This document shows, piece after piece, positions 14,104 through 21,288 of a stretch of 32,759 bases of DNA. The position numbers and the translations under genes are program-made. The DNA is from a virus: IMG/VR virus record IMGVR_UViG_3300027872_000020, positions 1 to 32,759 of that record, one strand, 5' to 3'. Position 1 is the stretch's first letter. Every line of letters starts with the position of its first letter. Under the pieces are notes generated by a model. That model was not told the DNA's origin, did no database searches, and saw only the letters and a list, made by a program, of their open reading frames with translations.

Positions 14104-15054
14104 ATGGAGGCGGCCTCTCCCGCCTTTGATAATCTCGCCGATAACCTATCCGCCCGTATTCGCTCCGCCGGGAGCGAGGACTCAATCAGGTCGCTCGATT
14201 TTGATATCACCGCCATAGAGGAGTCGCTCGCTATCTCGATTTTCAATGTTCACCTGCTAGGCCGGGCTCAAGTCTCGGCCGAGGTTCAGGGGGGAATCGT
14301 GGCTCGTGATCGTGACTCGTTGCTCGAAACGAACACACCGGCAATAGGCACTAGGCAACAGGCAACAGGGAGGGGACGAGCACGAGCAACGAGCACGAAT
14401 AACGACCCTCTGCTCGCGAAGCTCGTTTTAGAATCCGGCTTCGAGCCGCTCCCGTTCGACGAGGCGATCGAGTTCTTTTCAAACAAGGTGAGTCTAACAA
14501 AAGGGCAGTTCGACGACCTGGCGGACGCCGCGCGCGCTCAGGCCTTTACCGTGGCCTCAGGGGCATCGAACCAGGTTAGAGAGTCCATTCAGGGCATGCT
14601 TACCGACGCCTTGGCAGAGGGAATCACGCTCCCGGAGTTTACCGCCGGGGCGAACGAGATACTCGACCGGGCCGGGGTTTCGGCGGCGACCCCCTGGTAT
14701 TGGGAGACGGTGTACCGGACTAATTTGCAAACGTCGTACCAGGTGGGCCGCTGGAAGCAACTAACCGATCCGGACGTCAAGGCGGCCCGGCCATTTCTTA
14801 GATACATCTCCGCCAGACTTCCTAGCTCGCGCCCTTCGCATGTGGAAAAACACGATCTCGTCTTTCCGGTAGACGATCCGTTCTGGAGTAAGTGGTATCC
14901 GCTAAACGGATTTCGCTGTCAGTGTACGGTCCAGACCTTGTCCGAGTCACTCATGAACCGGCGCGGCCTTAGCGTATCGACCAGGAGGAGTTTCCTCTAT
15001 CCGGAGCCCGACGAGGGCTTTCGTTCTAATCCCGGCATCGGCGCGGCTATCTGA
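14104..15054 (+). CDS. MuF-like minor head protein (with portal C-terminal segment)
   Basis: A 316-residue frame from ATG 14104. Residues of about 125-300 are a MuF-type head morphogenesis domain: LPFDEAIEFFSNKVSLTKGQFDD, QAFTVAS, TVYRTNLQTSYQVGRW, and the C-terminal YPLNGFRCQCTVQTLSE. MuF proteins sit in the head near the portal. Residues 1-60 are Ala/Asp-rich helices like the end of DUF935 portals. Between them, residues of about 65-100 are encoded by heptanucleotide repeats. The frame is open upstream of the ATG back to the A10 run, and no ribosome site is seen before 14104, so it may be made only as a portal fusion. Confidence 0.85.
   Translation: MEAASPAFDNLADNLSARIRSAGSEDSIRSLDFDITAIEESLAISIFNVHLLGRAQVSAEVQGGIVARDRDSLLETNTPAIGTRQQATGRGRARATSTNNDPLLAKLVLESGFEPLPFDEAIEFFSNKVSLTKGQFDDLADAARAQAFTVASGASNQVRESIQGMLTDALAEGITLPEFTAGANEILDRAGVSAATPWYWETVYRTNLQTSYQVGRWKQLTDPDVKAARPFLRYISARLPSSRPSHVEKHDLVFPVDDPFWSKWYPLNGFRCQCTVQTLSESLMNRRGLSVSTRRSFLYPEPDEGFRSNPGIGAAI
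14297..14406. repeat. In-frame heptanucleotide repeat block with inverted flanks
   Basis: The central units GCAATAG, GCACTAG and GCAACAG (twice) at 14341-14368 belong to the family seen at 12487-12528. They are flanked by another family in opposite orientations: TCGTGGC, TCGTGAT and TCGTTGC type units on the left, and CAACGAG and CACGAAT type units on the right. CTCGTTGCTCG (14316-14326) and CGAGCAACGAG (14383-14393) form a perfect 11-bp inverted repeat. Confidence 0.75.
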
Positions 15055-15129
15055 TAAAGGGCGCGGGTATCCTCCCGATGGCCCGTTTTGGGTCTGGACG
15101 AGATAGCTCTATATAAGGATAATCTTGCC

Positions 15130-16407
15130 ATGACTTTTAAAACAATCGCCGACCTTCCCGCCGAGATTCAGGCGGCCCTGCCAGTCGAGGCTCAAATCAT
15201 ATTTTTAAGCGCGTTCAATCACGCCACCCACGACAAAGGCTGGGAAGAGGATCGCGCTCTCGTCTATGCCTGGGAGGAGATCGTCAACCGGGGGTATAGA
15301 CTCGGGAGCGATGGGGTCTGGAAGAGAGACGAGAACTCCTATTTTAAAAACATCGACCGGCAGAACGTCGCCATCCTGGCCGGAATATCTATCACGGATC
15401 AAGTAACGCAGAACCTGGAGGGAGAGTTCGAAATCCAGATCGCCTGGCTCGGTCATCTCGTGCAGGGCAACAAGGAATTCGATCTGACGCCCGAGGACTT
15501 CGCCGACGCGGTGAAGAATTTCGACGCTTCTCAAAATCCCCTGGCGATAGATTACGAGCATAGCACCTTTGTCGAAGGGGCCAAGGCCCCGGCGGCGGGA
15601 TGGGCCAAGAAGATTATCGACAAGGGCGCCGAGGGTCTCTTTGCCGTTGTCTCCTGGACGAAGAGCGCGGCGGAGGCTATCCGGGCGGGCGAGTATAAAT
15701 TCATCTCGCCGGTTTTTCTGTTCAGATCCCGCGATACTAAAACAGGAGAGAACATCGGCACCAAGCTAGGCCCTCTCGGCCTGACTAACTTCCCATTAAT
15801 AGACGGCATGGAGCCCTTAACGGCTAAATACAAAACAAGTCCCGAAACCGGAAAGGAGAAAGAGACCATGAAAGAATTTCTAATCAAGTTACTGGCGAAG
15901 ATAGGTGTCGATTACGACGAGAACATGGAGCCCGACAAGGTGATCGAACTGATCGTGGCCAAGACGGCGCCCGGCTCCGACGGTCAAAAGGCGCTGGCCG
16001 CCGTTATGACGGCGCTCGATCTTACCGGGCCGGCGAGCGTAGACGAGATCAAGGGAAAGATCCTCGCGCTTAAGCATCCGGGAAACACTGTCCCGGCCGA
16101 GGAGTTAGCCCAAGCAAGAGCGGAGCTGCTCGCGAAGGATATCGAGACCTCGGTCGACGGCGCGATCGCCGACGGAAAGGGGACACCGGCAGAGAGAGAC
16201 TGGCTGCTCGGAATGGCAAAGGAAAACCTCGCGACGTTCAAGTCGTTCGTGGCTAACAGGCCGAAGGTCGTCCCGATCGCCTCGAAGCTTCCCGAGAAGA
16301 AGACAGAGACGGGGATCAAGATCGACGACGTCCAGGCTACGATCAACAAGCAGCTCGGCGTGTCCGACGAGGTCTTCGCCAAGTACAACACGACCGAGGC
16401 GGCCTAA
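15130..16407 (+). CDS. Head maturation protease with N-terminal ChaB-like domain (Mu I-like)
   Basis: A 425-residue protein. Residues of about 1-65 (DLPAEIQAALPVEAQIIFLSAFNHA, ending with AWEEIVNRGY) match the small ChaB-like domain. Residues of about 90-250 are a Mu I-type protease: PLAIDYEHSTFVEG, PAAGWAKKI, GLFAVVSWTKSAAEAIRAGEYKFISPVF, LTNFPLI. The rest is a helical scaffold. I chose ATG 15130, preceded by AAGGA, over a TTG at 15088. The protease cleaves scaffold and head proteins during prohead maturation. A strong internal start at 15868 gives the scaffold alone. Confidence 0.88.
   Translation: MTFKTIADLPAEIQAALPVEAQIIFLSAFNHATHDKGWEEDRALVYAWEEIVNRGYRLGSDGVWKRDENSYFKNIDRQNVAILAGISITDQVTQNLEGEFEIQIAWLGHLVQGNKEFDLTPEDFADAVKNFDASQNPLAIDYEHSTFVEGAKAPAAGWAKKIIDKGAEGLFAVVSWTKSAAEAIRAGEYKFISPVFLFRSRDTKTGENIGTKLGPLGLTNFPLIDGMEPLTAKYKTSPETGKEKETMKEFLIKLLAKIGVDYDENMEPDKVIELIVAKTAPGSDGQKALAAVMTALDLTGPASVDEIKGKILALKHPGNTVPAEELAQARAELLAKDIETSVDGAIADGKGTPAERDWLLGMAKENLATFKSFVANRPKVVPIASKLPEKKTETGIKIDDVQATINKQLGVSDEVFAKYNTTEAA
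15868..16407 (+). CDS. Nested scaffold protein (Mu Z-like), internal start
   Basis: An in-frame ATG at 15868 has AAGGAG nine bases upstream, one of the best ribosome sites in the region, and begins just after the protease domain. The 179-residue product is helical, with an Ala/Glu-rich middle (EELAQARAELLAKDIE) and ends at the protease stop. This copies the known Mu I/Z and lambda C/Nu3 arrangement, in which protease and scaffold share a C-terminus. The extent of use is inferred from the start signal. Confidence 0.75.
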   Translation: MKEFLIKLLAKIGVDYDENMEPDKVIELIVAKTAPGSDGQKALAAVMTALDLTGPASVDEIKGKILALKHPGNTVPAEELAQARAELLAKDIETSVDGAIADGKGTPAERDWLLGMAKENLATFKSFVANRPKVVPIASKLPEKKTETGIKIDDVQATINKQLGVSDEVFAKYNTTEAA

Positions 16408-16491
16408 GGGACAAGGGGAACTCTATCAACTCAACTATTTAATCGATTGAACCCGGCTCCGAATTAAGAGACGGGAGAAGGAGAAAAAAAG

Positions 16492-16989
16492 ATGGCACCT
16501 TTAACGACCGATAGAATAACACTAACGAAACTTCTCGGGCTCAAGTCTCACCCGGTAGCCGTGGTCAAGGTAATTGCCGGCGGGATGATATGTGCGAACG
16601 CGGCGGGCTTCGCGGCCCCTGCGGCCGATACGGCGGGCTTTAGAATGCTCGGGGTAGGAAAAGAAACCGTCGATAACTCGGCGGGCGTAGCGGGGGATCT
16701 AAACGTTAAGGTCGAAGTGCCGATCCTGGCGTTGTTGGGGGCGACGTCGATCACTCAGGCGATGGTCGGTGACATGATGTATGTCGTCGATGATCAGACC
16801 TTCGACGATACCAAGGGAACGAACGGGGTTAAGGCGGGTATCTTGGTCGAGTACGTCAGCGCGACCGAGGGATGGATTTTGATTAAAGAGGCCGGGGTCG
16901 GCGCGGTCCTGGCGGACGCGGGCGCGACCTATACCGCCGCCGAGCAGAATCTGATCAACGAGCTAAAGGTGGTCGTCAACAACCTGTAG
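16492..16989 (+). CDS. Head decoration/stabilisation protein (DUF2190-like)
   Basis: A 165-residue Ala/Gly/Val-rich beta protein with AAGGAG upstream of ATG 16492. Patterns such as VIAGGMICANAAGFAAPAADT and GFRMLGVGKETVDN, then NVKVE and MVGDMMYVVDDQT, resemble small capsid decoration proteins that stand just before the major capsid gene. Such proteins bind the expanded shell and stabilise it. Assignment by pattern and position. Confidence 0.7.
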   Translation: MAPLTTDRITLTKLLGLKSHPVAVVKVIAGGMICANAAGFAAPAADTAGFRMLGVGKETVDNSAGVAGDLNVKVEVPILALLGATSITQAMVGDMMYVVDDQTFDDTKGTNGVKAGILVEYVSATEGWILIKEAGVGAVLADAGATYTAAEQNLINELKVVVNNL

Positions 16990-17054
16990 CCGGGATCTGA
17001 ATATTTATTTAATCCGGTAATTCAAGCCCGAAAGGGAAAGGGAAAGGGGAAAAC

Positions 17055-17960
17055 ATGAGCATTTTAAACGCAGCTACTTTAATAGGGACTCAGAAAACGT
17101 TTAGAACTCTGTTCCTTCAGAGTTTCGACTCGGTCAGTCCTAACTATCAAAAGCACGTCATGGAGATGGGATCTACCAACGCCGCCGAGATCTACCAATG
17201 GCTCGGACGTGTCGGGGCCATGCAGGAATGGCTGGACACAAAAAATATAGACGAGCTTAGAGGGTTCGACTTTACGATCAAGAACAAGGACTGGGAGTCC
17301 ACGATCGGTGTCGACCGGAACAGCATCGAGGACGATCAACTCGGCATGTACGGCCCGAGGATAGCCGATCTCGGGGTGCGCGCCAGGCAGCACCCGAACA
17401 AGCTGCTGTCCGACGCCCGAAAGGCCGGGGTCACGACTCTCGGTTATGATGGGCAGTTTTTTTACGATACCGATCACTCCGAGGGGGATAGCGGGACGCA
17501 GTCGAATAAACTAACCGGGACCGGCACGACCGTCGCTCAAATCCGGACCGACATATTCGCGGCTAAGAGCCAGTTTCGGAAATTCAAAGACGACAAGGGC
17601 GAGCCGTTCGTGGAGGAGGCCGGAAACCAGGACTTTCTCGCAACGATTCATCCGGACTTTGAGGTCAAGTTCGAGGAGTTGAATAACCCCGGTCCGGGCT
17701 CAACCATTCCGAAGACCGTCATACCCTACGAGGTCGATCCGAGGCTAACCGACGTGAACGATTTTTACCTTGATTATATAGGGCTTCCGCTCCGGCCCTT
17801 CATCAAGCAGAACCGAAAGGCAGTGGACTTTGTCTCTCTGGACGATCCGAACGCGAGCGAGACGGTCTTCATGAGAAAGAAATTTTTCTACGGCGTCGAG
17901 GGTCGCTATAACGTAAGCTACGGTCTCTACCAGCTCTCGATGCTAACGACCAACACCTAA
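17055..17960 (+). CDS. Major capsid protein (Mu gpT-like)
   Basis: A 301-residue gpT-type coat protein, matching the family length. Characteristic blocks are FRTLFLQSFDSVSPNYQKHVMEM, the WLGRVGAMQEWLD segment, TIKNKDWESTIGVDRNSIEDDQLGMY, the HPNKLLSDA region and DGQFFYDTDH, and the C-terminal VEGRYNVSYGLYQLS. It has a G-rich ribosome site (AAAGGGGAAAAC) before ATG 17055. It follows the protease/scaffold and decoration genes as in other Mu-like phages. Confidence 0.93.
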   Translation: MSILNAATLIGTQKTFRTLFLQSFDSVSPNYQKHVMEMGSTNAAEIYQWLGRVGAMQEWLDTKNIDELRGFDFTIKNKDWESTIGVDRNSIEDDQLGMYGPRIADLGVRARQHPNKLLSDARKAGVTTLGYDGQFFYDTDHSEGDSGTQSNKLTGTGTTVAQIRTDIFAAKSQFRKFKDDKGEPFVEEAGNQDFLATIHPDFEVKFEELNNPGPGSTIPKTVIPYEVDPRLTDVNDFYLDYIGLPLRPFIKQNRKAVDFVSLDDPNASETVFMRKKFFYGVEGRYNVSYGLYQLSMLTTNT

Positions 17961-17989
17961 CCCTTAAGCCGTAACGGCAAGCAAGGAGC

Positions 17990-18022
17990 GACGGGCGGGA
18001 GGATATTTCTCCCGCCCCCGTC
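17990..18022 (+). terminator. Strong GC hairpin after the capsid gene
   Basis: GACGGGCGGGAG pairs with CTCCCGCCCCCGTC except for a two-base bulge, with a seven-base loop. It is followed by TTAAACTT rather than a T run, so it could be a weak terminator or an mRNA-stabilising structure that raises capsid mRNA relative to the tail genes. Confidence 0.55.
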
Positions 18023-18042
18023 TTAAACTTCGGAGGTTCATT

Positions 18043-18345
18043 ATGTTTCAAGTTAACTTAAAACCAGGACACCCGACCGGGGTCTATCACCGCGCGGGGC
18101 TGGAGTTTACCGCCTCGGGTCCGGTCGAATTGGAAGAGGTCCCCGAGGCCGTTAGAAAAGATCCCTGGCTGATCGTGACGGAGGGCAAGGGAGAAAAAGA
18201 TACGGCGGAGAAAAAGGCCGCCAAGGAAAAAGAAGCCGCAGAGAAAAAGGCCGCCAAGGAAAAAGAGGCCGCAGAGAAAAAGGCCGCAGGTCGCCCGAAA
18301 AACAAAGCGAAGAAAGCCGCCGGGAAGAAAAAGAAAAAGGGGTAA
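18043..18345 (+). CDS. HI1506-like head-tail region protein with Lys/Ala repeat tail
   Basis: A 100-residue protein with GGAGG before ATG 18043. The N-terminal half (GVYHRAGLEFTASGPVELEEV, then KDPWLIVTE) resembles HI1506-type proteins of Mu-like prophages. The C-terminal half is a tandem 11-residue repeat of the type EKKAAKEKEAA, encoded by 33-bp units from 18208 to about 18287, followed by a very basic end (KNKAKKAAGKKKKKG). The basic tail could touch DNA. Function is unknown. Confidence 0.65.
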   Translation: MFQVNLKPGHPTGVYHRAGLEFTASGPVELEEVPEAVRKDPWLIVTEGKGEKDTAEKKAAKEKEAAEKKAAKEKEAAEKKAAGRPKNKAKKAAGKKKKKG

Positions 18346-18353
18346 TTCCTTGA

Positions 18354-18779
18354 ATGGCTTATATTGTCGAAGCGGATCTCCTAAATCGTATCAGCGAGGA
18401 TCAGCTTATCCAGCTATCCGACGACGCGGGGGCAGGCTCTACCGACTCGGCCGTAATAACTAGAGCGATTACCGAGGCCGACGCCGAGATAAACGGCTAC
18501 GTCGCGACAAAACACTCCGTCCCCCTGGCCTCCCCCACGGACCTGATTAAAAAACTCTCCACCGATATAACTATCCACAACCTTTTCGGGCGCCGTCAGC
18601 GCGAGCCCGAGGACGTGCGCCAGCGCTACGACGACGCGGTCAAGGTCCTGAAATCCATCGCCAAGGGGATTGTCACCCTCGGTGTAGATCCGGCCCCGCC
18701 CGAGTCGTCACGCGCGACCAGGGGAGAGACCTTCGGGCCGGCCAGGATTTTCGACCGGGATAAATTGGGGTCATTTTAA
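18354..18779 (+). CDS. Mu gp36-like protein (DUF1320)
   Basis: A 141-residue head-tail joining-type protein. The opening YIVEADLLNRISEDQLIQLSDD and the following AITEADAEINGYVATKH and DITIHNLFGRRQREPEDV blocks are typical of DUF1320. It probably helps complete the head or connect it to the tail. The stop overlaps the next start (TAATG). Confidence 0.85.
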   Translation: MAYIVEADLLNRISEDQLIQLSDDAGAGSTDSAVITRAITEADAEINGYVATKHSVPLASPTDLIKKLSTDITIHNLFGRRQREPEDVRQRYDDAVKVLKSIAKGIVTLGVDPAPPESSRATRGETFGPARIFDRDKLGSF

Positions 18780-19237
18780 TGGCAGGAATATTTGCCAAGC
18801 TAGACGATCGGGTATTACAGAAAAAGCTCGCCCGTCTTAGGGCCGGAGTCTCGGACGCCTCTCCTCTCATGAAGATATGGGGAGAGATCGGGCTCGCCTC
18901 TATTCAGGAAAATTTCGAAGTCGGGGGACGGCCAAAAAAGTGGACAAAGCTCGCGGCGTCCACGATCGAGCGGAAGGGTCACAACCGGCCACTGATCGGG
19001 CGGACGGGTAATCTCTCCCGGCTCACCATGAAAGCGGACCGCGACGGGGTGACGCTCGGGACGAGCCCCTCCTCTAAGGCCTACGCGGCGCGTCAGCAGT
19101 TCGGCTGGCCGGGAACGGGGGCAAGGGCGGGCGGCAAAGTAAAGACCCCGGCTAGGCCCTTTCTGCTTCTCCAGGACGAGGATGTCCGGGAGATGGGGGA
19201 TGAATCAACGGCGTTTTTTAGAAGGCTAGGTTCTTGA
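18779..19237 (+). CDS. Virion morphogenesis protein (Mu gpG-like)
   Basis: A 152-residue protein of the gpG/tail completion type. Signs are GLASIQENFEVGGRPKKWTKLAASTIERKG, then LIGRTGNLSRL, then GTSPSSKAYAARQQFGW and PARPFLLL. These proteins act in tail or head-tail assembly. It overlaps both neighbours by a few bases, within a tight structural operon. Confidence 0.88.
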   Translation: MAGIFAKLDDRVLQKKLARLRAGVSDASPLMKIWGEIGLASIQENFEVGGRPKKWTKLAASTIERKGHNRPLIGRTGNLSRLTMKADRDGVTLGTSPSSKAYAARQQFGWPGTGARAGGKVKTPARPFLLLQDEDVREMGDESTAFFRRLGS

Positions 19238-19683
19238 AGGCACTTTTAAAAGCGATGGAGCTCAGGATCAAAGATCAACTCCCCTATTTAAGATGGGTCG
19301 GAGTTCTCGATTCTCATCTCCTGCCCCCCGAGGGTCCGGGCTTTCCGATCGTTGGGCTGAAGGACGACGGAATACCGCGTCGGTCTCAGCCGGGGAAAAA
19401 AGATATCGAGGAATTAAACGTGATCGTCTATCCGTACCAAAATCTAATAGCTAAATTTCCGGGGGCGTCCGTAATGGGGAACGACCGGCTGCAAAACAAA
19501 CAGGGCCGGGGCCTGCTCGATATCGGCAAAGACCTCATCGCCGCCCTGGACGATAACTTTCTCGGCCTCAATTTTCACTTTGCCCACTCGGAGAGGATCG
19601 ATAAGTCGGAAACACTCACCGACGACGGCGCCCGGATGATTCAATTCCAGGCCTACCATTATTTATATCGGAGGTATCAATGA
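19234..19683 (+). CDS. Phage structural protein, Mu gp37-like position (tail terminator candidate)
   Basis: A 149-residue protein starting at TTG 19234, which overlaps the gpG stop (TTGA); no better start is seen close by. The content is mixed (IVYPYQNLIAKFPGASVMGNDRL, then GLLDIGKDLIAALDDNF, then FQAYHYLYRRYQ). Its position between gpG and the tail tube suggests the protein that ends tail-tube growth, but I do not recognise a family motif. Confidence 0.65.
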   Translation: MKALLKAMELRIKDQLPYLRWVGVLDSHLLPPEGPGFPIVGLKDDGIPRRSQPGKKDIEELNVIVYPYQNLIAKFPGASVMGNDRLQNKQGRGLLDIGKDLIAALDDNFLGLNFHFAHSERIDKSETLTDDGARMIQFQAYHYLYRRYQ

Positions 19684-19901
19684 ATAGTGAGAAAAGCGCC
19701 ACGAAAAAAAAAGAAAAAGAGCTCGCGCCCGTCCCGGAAAAACAGGCCTACCTGTCCTATAAGGGCGAGGGGCAAGCGAGGGTACTCGGAGTCGGTGACT
19801 TTACCGAGTTGACCGAGCCGATCCCCGTCGCGGCATCTATCGCCAATCAGTTCGATAACGACGAACTAAAAGGGCGCGGCTGGATAGTAACGAGAGGGTA
19901 G
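19680..19901 (+). CDS. Small hypothetical protein, Mu gp38-like position
   Basis: A 73-residue protein overlapping the preceding stop (ATGA) with GGAGG a few bases upstream. It has a Lys/Glu-rich N-terminus and a beta-rich middle (YLSYKGEGQARVLGVGDFTELTEPI) resembling small phage proteins found before the tail tube gene. Function unknown. An A9 run near its start is read in frame. Confidence 0.6.
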   Translation: MNSEKSATKKKEKELAPVPEKQAYLSYKGEGQARVLGVGDFTELTEPIPVAASIANQFDNDELKGRGWIVTRG

Positions 19902-19910
19902 GGGAAAAGC

Positions 19911-19987
19911 GAATTCAGAATCCAGAAGCCAGAATCCAGTAGCCAGAAGTCGGAGGGGGGATTCTGAATTCTGACTACTGACTACAG
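19911..19987. repeat. Inverted heptanucleotide repeat, CAGAATC family
   Basis: CAGAATC-type units (five) run left to right and GATTCTG-type units (four) follow in the opposite sense after a G run. GAATTCAGAATCC (19911-19923) and GGATTCTGAATTC (19959-19971) form a perfect 13-bp inverted repeat, so a hairpin can form between the gp38-like and tail tube genes. Confidence 0.75.
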
Positions 19988-20010
19988 AGAGAGAAACGGG
20001 GGGGGGAAAA

Positions 20011-21186
20011 ATGGCACTAAAAGACATACTCGCAACGGATCGACTGAGCCTGATATTTGCCAAGAAGGAAACCGCTTTCGGAACCGGCGTCAAGCCGGGT
20101 CCTACCGATCAGGTCCTAACCATTGGCGAGCCGAACATCTCGCAGTCAAAGACCTTTCACGCGGACGCGCAAAAGAGAAACACCTATTCCGAGCTTAGCC
20201 GGATTGGCGGAAGGTTTGAGGTCGGGACGTTCAGCTTTCCGTTTTACGTTAAGCCGAGCGGGGCTCTCGGAACCAAGCCGGAGGGGGCGCAAATCCTGGA
20301 GGCCCTGTTCGGTCGCGAGGTCGTGACGGCCTCGACTAAGGTCGAGTATTTTCTACAGCGACTCACCGACACCCTCCCGTCGCTAACGATCTGGTTTTCG
20401 GTCGGGCACTTTGTCTATATGGCATTCGGTTGCCTGGTAAACCAGGGGACGTTTCCGATAAAGGGCGGGACCTCGGACGACTCGGTGGCGCAGCTAAACG
20501 TGTCGGGATTGTTTGCCGAAATGCGTTGGACCGGGACCGACGAGGCAAACGAGACGTTTACTACCCCGGCTCAAACGGATCTTATTGTCAAGGATGCGAA
20601 AAAATTCTCGATCGGGTCCTATATAGTAGTCGGCGGGGACGATAACGCCGGCGCGGGGTGGCTCGTGGACGCGGTCAATCTAGCGACAAATGTCCTGACC
20701 CTGAATACCGCTATCTCGAACGTCACGACGAACGCTCAGATAGATCCGTGGCTACCCGCCGGAACGGAACTCGGCTCTACGGTGCATGGACGTCTCGGGC
20801 TCGCCACACGTGGGGCGGATAATCTCCCGGTTCTAACGGCGGAGATCAGTATCGACAATAAGCTGAAGGTCCTGAACGAGGAAAAAAACGGCCTGGATTA
20901 TCCCGACCGATTCACCCGGCCGACGTTTAGGGAGATAGCGGCGACCTTGGACATGTATTTCGATGCGAACGTGTCGAGGTTTTTTTCCGAGCATCAAAAG
21001 CAGACTCAGGCGAATATTGTTATCCCCGTCGGTGATGCGGCGGCGAAGAGGTTCAAGCTAACACTGCTTAACGTCGAACTGGATAACCCGGAGATCTCCG
21101 GGAACGAGGAGAAGATAAACAAGATCGCCGGGAGGGCATTTGCCAGCGCCACGCTGGACGACGAGTTAGTCCTCCTGTTCGATTAA
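20011..21186 (+). CDS. Major tail tube protein
   Basis: A 391-residue protein in the tail tube position, preceded by a G-rich ribosome site. The N- and C-terminal parts are beta-rich as in siphovirus tube proteins (IGEPNISQSKTFHADAQKR, GTFSFPFYVKPSG; later TAEISIDNKLKVLNEEK). The middle (residues of about 185-255) reads TDLIVKDAKKFSIGSYIVV and looks like an inserted beta domain. No sheath gene stands next to it, which favours a non-contractile tail. Confidence 0.75.
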   Translation: MALKDILATDRLSLIFAKKETAFGTGVKPGPTDQVLTIGEPNISQSKTFHADAQKRNTYSELSRIGGRFEVGTFSFPFYVKPSGALGTKPEGAQILEALFGREVVTASTKVEYFLQRLTDTLPSLTIWFSVGHFVYMAFGCLVNQGTFPIKGGTSDDSVAQLNVSGLFAEMRWTGTDEANETFTTPAQTDLIVKDAKKFSIGSYIVVGGDDNAGAGWLVDAVNLATNVLTLNTAISNVTTNAQIDPWLPAGTELGSTVHGRLGLATRGADNLPVLTAEISIDNKLKVLNEEKNGLDYPDRFTRPTFREIAATLDMYFDANVSRFFSEHQKQTQANIVIPVGDAAAKRFKLTLLNVELDNPEISGNEEKINKIAGRAFASATLDDELVLLFD

Positions 21187-21210
21187 TACAAACTCACCAA
21201 CACGGCCCGC

Positions 21211-21248
21211 GCGATCGTCGTTCTTGACAGGTCGCCAGCCACGATCGC
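21211..21248. other. Inverted repeat in the gap after the tail tube gene
   Basis: GCGATCGT and ACGATCGC are perfect inverted copies with 22 bases between them, in the 102-base gap before the chaperone gene. A third GCGATCGC-like site follows near 21258. There is no T run, so it is not a typical terminator, and no gene is supported in the gap. Confidence 0.4.
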
Positions 21249-21288
21249 CGACAGCGCGATCGCCCGCCGAGGGTCAGAAAGGCATCCT

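Noticed and set aside
13580-14185. Long antisense open frame over the portal end
   Set aside because: GC-rich shadow of the portal gene, with no ribosome site or recognisable domain; all supported genes are on the + strand.
15088-15129. TTG start giving 14 more residues to the protease
   Set aside because: ATG 15130 has AAGGA upstream and the ChaB-like homology begins after it.
21187-21288. Promoter at TTGACA near 21224 in the gap after the tail tube gene
   Set aside because: No acceptable -10 box stands at 16-18 bases; only GC-rich sequence follows.
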